Shown one piece after another: positions 22,241 through 31,153 of a stretch of DNA of 34,130 nucleotides. Positions within the stretch are counted from its first letter, which is position 1. Each line of letters begins with the position of its first letter. Origin of the DNA: JBDHZU01 sp039812085. GTDB lineage: Bacteria; Actinomycetota; Actinomycetes; S36-B12; UBA10799. Made by a program: the position numbers and the translations under genes. The stretch is from positions 1 to 34,130 of the forward strand of contig JBDHZU010000007.1 of assembly GCA_039812085.1 (NCBI GenBank), written 5' to 3'. The notes under the pieces were generated by a model. It ran no database searches. It was not told the DNA's origin and saw only the letters and a list, made by a program, of their open reading frames with translations.

Positions 22241-23959
22241 GTGGACGCAAGCGAGATCGACGAGGGGCGCCGACGGTGGCAAGAGCGCTACGAACACGCG
22301 CAGTCATCCGGCAAAGTCAGGGACGCCGACTTCACGACGCTGTCTGGAGTTGAGGTCCAGCCCGTCTATGGGCCTGACTCGCAGGACGAGGTCGCTGGGT
22401 TCGAACGGATCGGCTGGCCAGGCGAATACCCCTACACCCGCGGTTTGCATGCCACGGGTTACCGAGGCAAGCCCTGGACGATTCGCCAGTTCGCCGGATT
22501 CGGCAATGCCGAACAAACCAACGAGCGCTACAAGATGATCCTGGCCGCCGGTGGTCACGGACTATCGGTTGCCTTCGACATGCCGACACTGATGGGTCGA
22601 GACTCTGACGATCCGCGTTCTCTGGGCGAAGTCGGGCACTGCGGAGTCGCGGTTGATTCCGTGGCAGACACTGACGTGTTGTTCGCAGATATTCCGCTGG
22701 GTGATGTCACCACCTCAATGACGATCAACGGCCCGGCCATTCCCATCTTCTGCATGATGTTGGTGTCAGCCGAACGCCAAGGATTCACCCCCGACCAACT
22801 CGATGGAACCTTGCAGACCGACATCTTCAAGGAATACATCGCTCAGAAGGAATGGATCTTCCCGCCAGAACCTCACTTGCGATTGATCGGTGACTTGATG
22901 GAGTACACCGACGCGAACATGCCGAGGTACAAACCGGTATCGGTATCCGGCTATCACATCCGTGAGGCAGGGGCGACGGCTGCGCAAGAGCTGGCATTCA
23001 CCTTGGCCGATGGGTTCGGTTATGTGGAACTAGGGCTCTCGCGCGGGTTGGATGTGGACCGATTCGCTCCTGGTCTGAGCTTCTTCTTTGATGCGCATAT
23101 CGATTTCTTCGAGGAGATCGCCAAGTTCCGTGCTGCCCGCCGAATCTGGGCACGTTGGCTTCGTGATGTTTATGGCGCAACCTCAGAGAAAGCCCAATGG
23201 ATGCGCTTCCATACCCAAACCGCTGGGGTGTCCCTCACCGCTCAACAGCCGGACAACAACATCGTGCGCACGGCGATTGAAGCCCTGGCTGGCGTCTTGG
23301 GTGGGACGAACTCGTTACACACCAATGCCCTGGATGAGGTACTGGCATTGCCGAGTGAGAAGGCGGCACAGATTGCTTTGCGCACCCAGCAGGTGATTAT
23401 GGAAGAAACCGGTGTCACCAACGTTGCCGATCCACTTGGTGGCTCGTGGTACATCGAGGCATTGACGGATCAGATCGAGGCCGAGGCGGAGGCGATCTTC
23501 GATCGGATCAAGGCCCTGGGTGTGCCAAGCCCGAATGGAACTGATCGTCGTGGTGAATACGGAGAAATGGCTGCCGGAATCCTGCGTGGGATCGAAGACG
23601 GGTGGTTCACCTCAGAAATTGCCGACTCAGCTTTTGCGTACCAAATCGCGTTGGAGAAGGGCGACAAGAAGCAGGTCGGTGTCACGGTCAATGCAGACTC
23701 CATTGACGAGCCGTTAGAAATCTTGCGGGTGTCGCATGAGGTCGAGCGGGCGCAGACCGCAGCGTTAGCTCAACGTCGAACCGAACGCGACTCGCGCATC
23801 GTCGAGCAACGCCTCGAACAGATGCGTGAGGTGTCTCGAACGAACAACAACATCATCCCGTCAATGTTGGAGGCGGTTCGGGCAGAAGCCACCTTGGGTG
23901 AAATCTGCAATGTTTTACGCGAAGAGTGGGGCGAATATTCCGAGCCAGCACGCGTGTGA
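22241..23959 (+). CDS. Acyl-CoA mutase large subunit (methylmalonyl-CoA mutase family)
   Basis: A 572-residue adenosylcobalamin-dependent acyl-CoA mutase large subunit. GTG 22241 is the start because AGGAGG lies seven bases upstream; the frame stays open back to 22181 without a site. The TIM barrel shows GEYPYTRGLHATGYRGKPWT, SVAFDMPTLMGRDSDD, PPEPHLRLI and SGYHIREAGATAAQE (Tyr238, His239). The protein ends without a B12-binding domain, so a separate small subunit is required and is absent from the window. In canonical methylmalonyl-CoA mutase the TRG motif is followed by Pro-Tyr (Tyr89); here it is Leu-His (His70). The Arg of the second pocket motif (Arg214) is kept. The substrate could be methylmalonyl-CoA or a branched acyl-CoA. 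Confidence 0.9.
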   Translation: MDASEIDEGRRRWQERYEHAQSSGKVRDADFTTLSGVEVQPVYGPDSQDEVAGFERIGWPGEYPYTRGLHATGYRGKPWTIRQFAGFGNAEQTNERYKMILAAGGHGLSVAFDMPTLMGRDSDDPRSLGEVGHCGVAVDSVADTDVLFADIPLGDVTTSMTINGPAIPIFCMMLVSAERQGFTPDQLDGTLQTDIFKEYIAQKEWIFPPEPHLRLIGDLMEYTDANMPRYKPVSVSGYHIREAGATAAQELAFTLADGFGYVELGLSRGLDVDRFAPGLSFFFDAHIDFFEEIAKFRAARRIWARWLRDVYGATSEKAQWMRFHTQTAGVSLTAQQPDNNIVRTAIEALAGVLGGTNSLHTNALDEVLALPSEKAAQIALRTQQVIMEETGVTNVADPLGGSWYIEALTDQIEAEAEAIFDRIKALGVPSPNGTDRRGEYGEMAAGILRGIEDGWFTSEIADSAFAYQIALEKGDKKQVGVTVNADSIDEPLEILRVSHEVERAQTAALAQRRTERDSRIVEQRLEQMREVSRTNNNIIPSMLEAVRAEATLGEICNVLREEWGEYSEPARV

Positions 23960-24012
23960 TGCCCGGCCACCAACGGTCGACACAATTGGTTTTGCCCTGT
24001 CACGATTGCCTT

Positions 24013-24303
24013 ATGGGTGAAGACTCGACTTACATCGTGGGTGAAACAGACGTGCGGCAGCAGGCCATTGGTCGGCTGAAGGCAAAGAAGGCATTCTGGC
24101 GGTTGGCCGGTGGTTCGCTGCTTGGCTTCGTTCTCTTGACAGTTATTTGGGCACTAAGTGGTGGCGGCTATTTCTGGCCAGCATGGGCGTTATTTGGCTT
24201 CCTCATCGCCTTGGCCACATCCGGCTGGGCCGCATTCGGTCCCCGTCAGGGAATCACTGAGGCACAGATCGAGGCAGAGACCAAGAAGATCCAGGGTTCC
24301 TAG
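24013..24303 (+). CDS. 2TM domain protein
   Basis: A 96-residue small membrane protein with a soluble N-terminal segment (DVRQQAIGRLKAKKAFWRLA), two hydrophobic helices (about 35-53 and 58-76) and an amphipathic C-terminus (ITEAQIEAETKKIQGS). This layout matches the 2TM-domain family of small bacterial membrane proteins, whose function is unknown. ATG 24013 was preferred because the upstream part of the frame overlaps the end of the mutase gene. It ends 18 bases before the thioredoxin-like gene on the same strand. Confidence 0.72.
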   Translation: MGEDSTYIVGETDVRQQAIGRLKAKKAFWRLAGGSLLGFVLLTVIWALSGGGYFWPAWALFGFLIALATSGWAAFGPRQGITEAQIEAETKKIQGS

Positions 24304-24321
24304 CTGCGTGATAATGGACAG

Positions 24322-25314
24322 ATGAGTTCTGGACAGCCTGCTCCCGGTAATCCTTTGTCTGGGATCAATGCCCGTGGGGCAGTTGATCTGGGTGCGTTAA
24401 GCGCCGCGCGTGAGGCCCAACAGCAAGCCGAAGAACGCGCAGCAGCCCGTGCGCAAGCAGTTGCTGACGGCACTGCACCGGCGATAGAGACCGTCGTTGA
24501 CGTGACGGATGCCAGCTTCCGCGAGGACGTTGTCGAGAAGTCCATGACCGTGCCAGTGGTCTTAGACCTCTGGGCCACTTGGTGTGGACCGTGCAAGCAG
24601 TTGTCACCCGTGCTGGAGAAGCTGGCGGATGAGGCGAATGGTGCGTGGGTGCTGGCCAAGGTAGATGTGGATGCCAACCCAGCGATCGCGCAGAGCTTTC
24701 AAGTGCAAAGCATCCCTTCGGTATTTGCCGTGGTGAAGGGGCAACCCGTACCGCTGTTCCAGGGTGCGCAGCCTGAACAGCAGATTCGCGCGATTCTGGA
24801 TGAGTTGATGAGGGTGGCCGAGCAAGCAGGTATGCCTGCGCCAGCTACCGCTGAACCAGTCCAAGCTGAGGCTGAGCACGCTGCGGAAGAACCAAGCGAG
24901 ATCGACCTGCTGCATGAACAGGTCGCCACGGCGTATGAAGCCGCCGACTGGGATGCTGCGCGAGCTGCGTACGAGAAGATCTTGGTGCTTAATCCGGAAG
25001 ACCCGGATGCAAAGGCCGGGCTAGCGAATCTCGGATTGGTGGTCAGGATTGGTGATGCTGATCCAGCCGCAGCTATTGCGGCGGCAGATGCTGACCCCAC
25101 GAATGTTGAGAAAGCCACCCTCGCTGCTGACTGTGAACTACTGCAAGCAAATGCGCGTGGAGCATTCGATCGGCTCATCACCGTAGTTCGTCACACCTCA
25201 GGTGACGATCGTGATGCTGCTCGAGCACATTTGATCGGACTGTTTGAACTCGTTGGCCCGACGGATCCAGATGTTGTGGCTGCTCGGTCGGCGCTCGCTG
25301 CGGCCCTGTTTTAG
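24322..25314 (+). CDS. ybbN: Thioredoxin-TPR protein (YbbN/CnoX type)
   Basis: A 330-residue protein of the YbbN/CnoX layout. A low-complexity Ala/Glu-rich N-terminus is followed by a thioredoxin domain (about 60-165) with an intact ATWCGPCKQL active site, then an acidic linker (EAEHAAEEPSE) and a C-terminal TPR-like helical region (about 195-330). In E. coli YbbN the active site is degenerate and the protein is a holdase-type chaperonin partner. Here both cysteines are present, as is common in actinobacterial homologues, so redox activity is possible. No signal peptide is visible, so it is cytoplasmic. Its stop is four bases from the convergent orn gene. Confidence 0.9.
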   Translation: MSSGQPAPGNPLSGINARGAVDLGALSAAREAQQQAEERAAARAQAVADGTAPAIETVVDVTDASFREDVVEKSMTVPVVLDLWATWCGPCKQLSPVLEKLADEANGAWVLAKVDVDANPAIAQSFQVQSIPSVFAVVKGQPVPLFQGAQPEQQIRAILDELMRVAEQAGMPAPATAEPVQAEAEHAAEEPSEIDLLHEQVATAYEAADWDAARAAYEKILVLNPEDPDAKAGLANLGLVVRIGDADPAAAIAAADADPTNVEKATLAADCELLQANARGAFDRLITVVRHTSGDDRDAARAHLIGLFELVGPTDPDVVAARSALAAALF

Positions 25315-25317
25315 CGG

Positions 25318-25926
25318 TTATTCACTGGGCAGTTCGTGCCGTTTAGCCATTGCCTTCGCCGTATTGCTATCTGGGCCAGGTCCGTCAACGAATAGGGCAT
25401 CGCGGTAGTAGCGCAACTCGGCAATGGATTCGCGGGTGTCTGCCAGTGCACGATGGTTGCCGTGCTTCTCAGGAGAGTTGAAGTAAACCTTCGGGTACCA
25501 GCGTCGGGCGAGTTCCTTGATGCTGGAAACATCGATTAGTCGGTAATGCAGGAATGCGTCAAGTGTGGGCATATCGCGGGCGATGAATCCTCGATCGACA
25601 TAGACACTGGACCCGCATAAGGGAGCTTTGCCCGGTTCCAGGCCGTGACCTATGAGGTAGTCCACGACTGCCTGTTCTGCATCCGCCAGGGTCGTTCCGG
25701 AATCTAACTCAGTGATAAGCCCGGAATCGGTATGCATCTTGACGACGACATCGTTCATCTGGGCAAGGGCGGGTGCCGGAGGTTTGATGACGATGGTGAT
25801 TCCCTCGTCAACCTCGGTCAGGTCGGCCTCGGTCACGATGCAGGCCACCTCGACAAGTGCATCGTCAGACAGGCTGAGCCCTGTCATCTCGCAATCGATC
25901 CATACAAGTCGGTCTTCGGCAGCCAC
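25318..25926 (-). CDS. orn: Oligoribonuclease
   Basis: A 202-residue DEDDh 3'-5' exonuclease that degrades two- to five-nucleotide RNA ends, including pGpG. Motif I is VWIDCEMTGLS near the N-terminus, and motif III is HRALADTRESIAEL with the catalytic His and Asp. The central region includes VYVDRGFIARDMPTLDAFLH and YRLIDVSSIKELARRWYP, typical of Orn. The length is close to the family norm with a short extra C-terminal tail. The start is GTG 25926. It is convergent to the thioredoxin-TPR gene and divergent from the deacetylase lipoprotein gene. Confidence 0.95.
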   Translation of the reverse strand: MAAEDRLVWIDCEMTGLSLSDDALVEVACIVTEADLTEVDEGITIVIKPPAPALAQMNDVVVKMHTDSGLITELDSGTTLADAEQAVVDYLIGHGLEPGKAPLCGSSVYVDRGFIARDMPTLDAFLHYRLIDVSSIKELARRWYPKVYFNSPEKHGNHRALADTRESIAELRYYRDALFVDGPGPDSNTAKAMAKRHELPSE

Positions 25927-26012
25927 CAGCGCAGACTACCCCTGACTGTGGACTTGTCCGTATTCGGTGTGTGACATACCGTCGGTGGTCAGACGTGGAG
26001 TCGGGGGATCAG

Positions 26013-26855
26013 GTGAGTAAGGCTTCGGTGAAGGTCAGTGCGACGATCGCGCTGACCGCAGTGGCGCTTACCGGGTGTGCGGTGAGTGCCAGCAATCGAA
26101 CGACCGATCAATCTGCCGTTCCCACAGACAGCCCCATCGCATCGCAATCAGCCACCCCGTATCCATCGCCAACCCCCACCCATTACCCGGTGAAGGATTC
26201 GTTGCCGGTGACCTTTCACGTCAAGACCAAAGATCCGGTCTTCTTCATCACCATTGACGATGGCGCTTTCCGGTCGAAAGAAGCCCTGGAACTCGTCAAA
26301 AAGCACAAGTTGCCAGTAACAGGTTTCTTGAACATCGCCTATGCCGTCCAAGACTGGGATTACTTCCGCGAGATCACGTCATTTGGTGGGGCGATTCAGA
26401 ATCACACGATGCACCATCTGTCCTTGGTCGATCCGCGTACTGACATCAAAGATGAGGTATGTCGAGCACAGAAAATCTTCCAACGTCACATCGAGACCCG
26501 CCCGGTGTGGCTGCGACCGCCGTACGGAGCAGGTGGGTTCACGTTCGGTTCCACAGCCGATCAACGCAAGAAGATCGCGCAAATATCCAGTAGCTGCGGC
26601 ATCACCCACATCGTTATGTGGGACTCGGAGATCCTGCACGGCAAACTGTTGCTTCGCTCTGGTTCCAAGATGAAGCCGGGAGACATCGTGTTGATGCACT
26701 TCCGTCCAGAGCTCAAGTCTGATCTTGAGGTACTCCTGCGCGAGGGGCGTAAAGCAGGGCTGACACCTGCTCCGCTGGAGGAGTACCTATCTACCACACC
26801 GCCAAAGCCTTTGCCGCCAAAGTCCGCGACTGCTGTTCCAGATGCCTCGGGGTGA
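26013..26855 (+). CDS. Polysaccharide deacetylase (NodB-fold) lipoprotein
   Basis: A 280-residue carbohydrate esterase 4-type protein. GTG 26013, after GGGGG, gives a lipoprotein signal ending ALTGC with lipidated Cys22. A Ser/Thr/Pro-rich linker (about 25-60) follows, typical of a cell-surface tether. The NodB domain has FFITIDDGAF (Asp82, Asp83; usual form T-F-D-D-G) and NHTMHH (His131, His135) as the metal-binding triad. LRPPYGAGG and a late DIVLMHFRPEL follow. It would deacetylate a cell-wall or surface polymer, for example peptidoglycan N-acetyl groups. The substrate is inferred. Confidence 0.88.
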   Translation: MSKASVKVSATIALTAVALTGCAVSASNRTTDQSAVPTDSPIASQSATPYPSPTPTHYPVKDSLPVTFHVKTKDPVFFITIDDGAFRSKEALELVKKHKLPVTGFLNIAYAVQDWDYFREITSFGGAIQNHTMHHLSLVDPRTDIKDEVCRAQKIFQRHIETRPVWLRPPYGAGGFTFGSTADQRKKIAQISSSCGITHIVMWDSEILHGKLLLRSGSKMKPGDIVLMHFRPELKSDLEVLLREGRKAGLTPAPLEEYLSTTPPKPLPPKSATAVPDASG

Positions 26856-26877
26856 CGGCAGGCCATAGGGTCGCCAC

Positions 26878-27879
26878 ATGTCATCTGCCTGGCGCCGGTT
26901 GGCCCCTGCGAGCGCACTGCTCGTTGTGGTGGCGACACTGGCGGGTTGCGGCTCAGGCTCAGGGTCAGCGCAACCGAGTGGAGCCGCTTCTGGCTCCCTG
27001 ATGGGCACGGTCGACAAGAACCAAATCCAACCGCCGTCCGACGATCTACTCAAGGTCGCGGGGATCAGTAAGGCGGAAGCAGACAAGGCTGTCGAGATTT
27101 CGAAGAGCTGGAATTGGCAGCTTGTGCAGGTCAACGGGCTCGTGCAAGCGGTGGCATGTACCGGAACGGGTTCGCCAACCGTCGTCTACTCCAACGGACT
27201 CATCGTTCCGGCTAGCTGGACCTGGCCAATCGTTGTCCAGAAACAGTCCACGACAAATCGAACGTGCGTATTTGACCGGCCAGGAACGGGCCTTTCCCAA
27301 GCGCGTACGAGTACATCGGGGAACGGACCAGTCGCGAATGCCGACGAGATGTTGTCGGCGATGGCGACCGTGGGAGAGAAGGGGCCATTCGTGGTGGTCG
27401 GTTGGTCGTATGGCGGAATGATTGCCCAGGTCGCTGCAGCCAGCCATCCCGATGTCGTTTCCGGAGTTGTGCTCATCGACAGTGTGACTCCCACCCAGTA
27501 CCGAACGTTCGACAAAGATGGCTGGAATGAAGGCGGAGCAGACCTCGATATGGCCGCTGGGGAACATGCTGTGGCGCAACCGAATTGGGGTCAACGTCCA
27601 CTGGCTTCATTGATTGCTGGACGTGAGTCAGCAGATGATGCAGCAGAGATTTCCCAAACCGACTGGGTGAAGCAAAGCGAGCAGCTTGCAGCCCACGCTC
27701 CGAATCATGTTGTGGGCATTGTGAAAGACGCCGAACACACGATTCCGCAAAGCAATCCCGACGCCGTTGTCGCTGCCACGAATGCCGTACTGGAATCGAT
27801 CAAGAGTGGTCAGTCGCTTCCCGCCTGTCCAAGCACGTTCGCTACTGCTGGCATTACCTGTGTGAAGGGATCCCAATGA
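26878..27879 (+). CDS. Alpha/beta hydrolase lipoprotein
   Basis: A 333-residue exported protein. Its lipoprotein signal ends VVATLAGC (Cys24) and is followed by a Gly/Ser-rich linker. The alpha/beta-hydrolase core includes CVFDRPGTGLSQ, the nucleophile elbow VVGWSYGGM (Ser177) and a C-terminal DAEHTIPQ with His287. The catalytic acid is not obvious by eye. Cysteines at about 94 and 130 and in the C-terminal CPSTFATAGITC suggest disulfides outside the cell. Its TGA overlaps the ATG of the next gene, an AAA+ ATPase (ATGA), so the two are translationally coupled although their products lie on opposite sides of the membrane. Confidence 0.85.
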   Translation: MSSAWRRLAPASALLVVVATLAGCGSGSGSAQPSGAASGSLMGTVDKNQIQPPSDDLLKVAGISKAEADKAVEISKSWNWQLVQVNGLVQAVACTGTGSPTVVYSNGLIVPASWTWPIVVQKQSTTNRTCVFDRPGTGLSQARTSTSGNGPVANADEMLSAMATVGEKGPFVVVGWSYGGMIAQVAAASHPDVVSGVVLIDSVTPTQYRTFDKDGWNEGGADLDMAAGEHAVAQPNWGQRPLASLIAGRESADDAAEISQTDWVKQSEQLAAHAPNHVVGIVKDAEHTIPQSNPDAVVAATNAVLESIKSGQSLPACPSTFATAGITCVKGSQ

Positions 27880-29312
27880 GTCATACCGAAGGCGAAGATC
27901 AGGGCCTAGACGAAGGGGAAGTGCGCGAATACGTTCGGCTGCACAATGAGTTCATCCAGCGGATGATGAAGCAATTTCCACCCCCACGGTCCATCAGTGG
28001 AATGTTGACTGATCGCATTGGCAAAAGCCCGCTTGGGATGCCCGTGGTTAGTCGTTCGTTTCCTAGCTTCGAGATCGCGAATGTTCAGCTGGCTTTAGCT
28101 CAGATCGAAAAAGATCACAGTGAGATGGACAAACTCGGCGTAGCAGGGCTGGGTAAGCAATATCGCAACTTCTCCGAGCTGGTGGCCGACCTGTCGTATG
28201 AGATCGGCCCGGTTGATTACCAGTCTGTTCCCATTAGTCCCACCGATACGTTGACCTGTATCTCGTGTGGGTTCCTCTTCCTGGAATATGGCGATCCCGC
28301 CGAGCAACTCGTCATTTGGTTGCGTTCCGATGACCCAGACGATCGAGATGGCATGACCTACATCGACGTCATCTCCGAAAACACTGAACGTGCTGGTCAG
28401 TTTCTGGCCGAGCTAGAAGAAAATATGACTCGGTTGAGTGTCTATCGCTCTCGGGTGATCAGTATTGATCCGCACTCGTTTGAGCGAGGAGTCGGCCCGA
28501 TTCGCTTCCATCGACCAAGCGAAGTCACCCGTGAGGATGTGGTTCTGCCTGACGGTGTGCTGGACCTCATTGAACGGCAAGTTGCTGGTATCGCAGAGAA
28601 CCGCGAATGGTTGATCGAGCACGGGCAGCACCTCAAGCGAGGGATCTTGCTGTTCGGTCCGCCTGGATCGGGTAAGACGCACATCATCAACTACCTGTTG
28701 AACCAGCTCCCTGATTTCACCGTGGTGCTTGTGACTGGGACGGCAGTGGAACGAATTGGGTCGGTCTTCTCGATCGCCCGCAAGCTGCACCCCGCATTGG
28801 TCGTCCTCGAAGACGTGGACCTCATTGCCGAGGAGCGATCAGTCAGTCATACCCAGCCGGTCCTGGTCCAGTTGCTCAACGAAATCGATGGGGTAGGTGC
28901 AGACGTTGACCTGGCCTTCATCCTCACCACTAACCGGGTAGAAATCTTGGAGCGAGCGCTTGCTGCTCGACCTGGCCGGGTCGACCTTGCGGTTGAAATT
29001 CCCGCACCGGACAAAGAGGGCTTGCGGCGACTGTTTCGGATTTATGCCGCAGGCCTGGGTCTATCTGACGATCAGCTCGATCGACTTGCGGATCGTTGTA
29101 CGGGAGTCACGGCTAGCTTCGTCAAAGAAGCATCTCGTCGTGCCGTGCTCATCGCTGCAGACGAACAAGCCGAATCCGTCACGCTCGACCACTTCGACAC
29201 CGCCTTGGACGAAATGCTCAGCCAGAAAGACGACCTCACCCGACGACTACTCGGGTCCCGTATTGCCGGAGAGCGCGCATCTGATGACCCAGGTCCAGGC
29301 GGTTACGCCTAA
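27876..29312 (+). CDS. AAA+ ATPase, single module with an unrecognised N-domain
   Basis: A 478-residue protein. Residues 1-230 form an N-terminal region I do not recognise, with TCISCGFLFLEYGD and LVIWLRSDDPDDRDGM as notable stretches. A classical AAA module follows: Walker A GPPGSGKT (261-268), Walker B LVVLEDVD (308-315, the usual DE is E-D here), sensor 1 TTN (351-353), arginine-finger stretch AARPGRVD (363-370) and a C-terminal lid helix bundle. It resembles CDC48/FtsH-type ATPase modules, but no protease domain follows. No signal or membrane segment is visible. AAGGGA lies upstream, and the start overlaps the preceding hydrolase stop. Confidence 0.85.
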   Translation: MSHTEGEDQGLDEGEVREYVRLHNEFIQRMMKQFPPPRSISGMLTDRIGKSPLGMPVVSRSFPSFEIANVQLALAQIEKDHSEMDKLGVAGLGKQYRNFSELVADLSYEIGPVDYQSVPISPTDTLTCISCGFLFLEYGDPAEQLVIWLRSDDPDDRDGMTYIDVISENTERAGQFLAELEENMTRLSVYRSRVISIDPHSFERGVGPIRFHRPSEVTREDVVLPDGVLDLIERQVAGIAENREWLIEHGQHLKRGILLFGPPGSGKTHIINYLLNQLPDFTVVLVTGTAVERIGSVFSIARKLHPALVVLEDVDLIAEERSVSHTQPVLVQLLNEIDGVGADVDLAFILTTNRVEILERALAARPGRVDLAVEIPAPDKEGLRRLFRIYAAGLGLSDDQLDRLADRCTGVTASFVKEASRRAVLIAADEQAESVTLDHFDTALDEMLSQKDDLTRRLLGSRIAGERASDDPGPGGYA

Positions 29313-29363
29313 GTCGGAGGTACTGAAACCGAACTGAAACCGGGTTCGGGCAGGGTGAACGGC

Positions 29364-30341
29364 ATGACAGAAACAGAACGTGCCGTCGAGGCGACAGGAC
29401 TCGTGAAGCGTTTCGGTGACTTCACTGCCGTTGATGGGGTTGATCTTTCGATCAAAACAGGTGAAGTCTTTGGCGTCCTTGGGCCCAACGGTGCCGGTAA
29501 GACCACGATGCTCAAGATGTTGGCGACCTTGCTGCCCATTGATGCAGGCCAGGCTTCCATCTTCGGGATCGATGTCGCATCGCAGCCGCACAAGATTCGC
29601 CAACTCGTCGGTGTCACCGGGCAGTACGCCTCGGTGGATGAGAACCTGACCGCCAACGAAAACCTCTATCTGTTCGGGCGTCTCCAAGGATTATCTGGGG
29701 ATGCCTCGAAGCAGACTGCTGGTGAACTACTCGAACGCTTCGATCTCGGTGCGGCAGCGGATCGGCAGATCCGCCACTTTTCTGGCGGTATGCGTCGCCG
29801 GCTCGACCTTGCCGCATCGCTCATTAGTCGCCCGCCATTGATCTTCCTGGACGAGCCCACGACGGGTCTGGATCCACGTACCCGTGGCCAGATGTGGGAC
29901 ACCATTCGTGACCTGGTTGCCGATGGGGCCACGGTGTTGCTGACCACGCAATATCTGGATGAAGCCGATCAGCTTGCCGACCGGATCGCGGTTATTGACC
30001 GGGGGATCAAGGTGGCGGAAGGAACCTCATCAGAACTTAAGGAAGAAGTCGGGACCTCGACCCTGCATGTTCGCTTGGCAGACAAAGCCAATGTTCCGCA
30101 GGCTGCTGGAGTCGTCGCTGCTTCTGTTGGAGAGCAACCTGCGGTCACTCCAGAATCTGGAGGATTGTCGATCGGGCTGAACGATCCCAACCAGGCGGCA
30201 GATGTGCTCATTTCCCTACGACAAGCAGGACTGACCATTTCGACGGCCGAAGTGCGTCAACCCACCTTGGACGAAGTGTTCATGGCGCTGACCGGTCGTC
30301 CCACTGAAGAATCCGAACTCACCGAAGACGAGGAGGCGTGA
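29364..30341 (+). CDS. DrrA-type ABC transporter ATPase
   Basis: A 325-residue ABC ATPase of the daunorubicin-resistance (DrrA) subfamily, which exports drugs or lipids with a DrrB-type permease. Walker A is LGPNGAGKTTML, the signature HFSGGMRRRLDLAASL, and Walker B PLIFLDEPTTGLDPRTRGQM. LLTTQYLDEADQLADRI carries the switch His replaced by Gln, a usual DrrA variant. A C-terminal regulatory tail (about 225-325) is present. ATG 29364 is preferred over GTG 29355 because AGGGTG lies seven bases upstream. Its stop overlaps the permease start (TGATG). Confidence 0.93.
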   Translation: MTETERAVEATGLVKRFGDFTAVDGVDLSIKTGEVFGVLGPNGAGKTTMLKMLATLLPIDAGQASIFGIDVASQPHKIRQLVGVTGQYASVDENLTANENLYLFGRLQGLSGDASKQTAGELLERFDLGAAADRQIRHFSGGMRRRLDLAASLISRPPLIFLDEPTTGLDPRTRGQMWDTIRDLVADGATVLLTTQYLDEADQLADRIAVIDRGIKVAEGTSSELKEEVGTSTLHVRLADKANVPQAAGVVAASVGEQPAVTPESGGLSIGLNDPNQAADVLISLRQAGLTISTAEVRQPTLDEVFMALTGRPTEESELTEDEEA

Positions 30342-31153
30342 TGAGCACGCTGATCATTCCCGCGAACCAGCGAGAGCTACGCAGTCATCCCACCCCGCAA
30401 GAAACCCTCAGCCAGACCATGGCGATGGGGTGGCGTGCACTGAAAAAGATGCGCCGCAACCCGGAGCAGTTCTTCGACGTCACCATTCAACCGTTGCTGT
30501 TTACCGCCATGTTCACGTTCATTTTTGGCGGAGCAATTGCGGGCAACGTGCAGGCGTACTTGCCAACGATCATCACCGGAATCATGGTTCAGACGGCGCT
30601 GACGGCCAGCATGGCGACTGGGACGCAGATGCGCGAAGACATGGATAAGGGTGTTTTCGATCGTTTCCGGTCACTGCCCATGGCTCGACTCGCACCGCTG
30701 CTCGGCCCGATGACGGCTGACCTGCTGCGCTATGCGATTGCCGCGACCTTGACCATTCTCACCGGGCTTGTGATGGGTTATCGGCCTGGTGGTGGAGTGC
30801 CCGGAACCATTGGTGGCTGGTTGCTCACCCTCATGGCGGGTTGGTCGTTGGCATGGATCTTTGCCTGGCTCGGCACGGTGGCGCGTTCCGCTCAAGCAGT
30901 GCAAGGCATCGGAATGATGATCATGTTCCCGCTGACGTTCCTATCCAACGCATTTGTGCCGGTCGACACGCTGCCTAGCTGGTTGCAGCACTTCGTGAAC
31001 ATCAATCCGGTCACGTTGGTCATCAACGCAGTCCGTGACCTGATGAATGAAGGTCAGATGACTCTCAATGTGGGATGGGCAATCTTGGGATGTGCAGTCG
31101 TCGTTGTGATCTTCGCTCCGCTGGCCGTTCGTTCATACAGTCGAAAGCTCTAA
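30341..31153 (+). CDS. DrrB-type ABC-2 permease
   Basis: A 270-residue ABC-2 membrane component with six hydrophobic helices. The opening WRALKKMRRNPEQFFDVTIQ leads into helix 1 (LLFTAMFTFIFGGAI). The conserved ABC-2 stretch DMDKGVFDRFRSLPMARLAP precedes the central helices, and LTFLSNAFVPVDTLPSWLQHF is the DrrB-like signature before the last helices. AGGAGG four bases before ATG 30341, plus the overlap with the ATPase stop, indicate tight coupling. The pair would form an exporter; the substrate is unknown. It ends convergent to, and overlapping by four bases, a large regulator gene. Confidence 0.92.
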   Translation: MSTLIIPANQRELRSHPTPQETLSQTMAMGWRALKKMRRNPEQFFDVTIQPLLFTAMFTFIFGGAIAGNVQAYLPTIITGIMVQTALTASMATGTQMREDMDKGVFDRFRSLPMARLAPLLGPMTADLLRYAIAATLTILTGLVMGYRPGGGVPGTIGGWLLTLMAGWSLAWIFAWLGTVARSAQAVQGIGMMIMFPLTFLSNAFVPVDTLPSWLQHFVNINPVTLVINAVRDLMNEGQMTLNVGWAILGCAVVVVIFAPLAVRSYSRKL

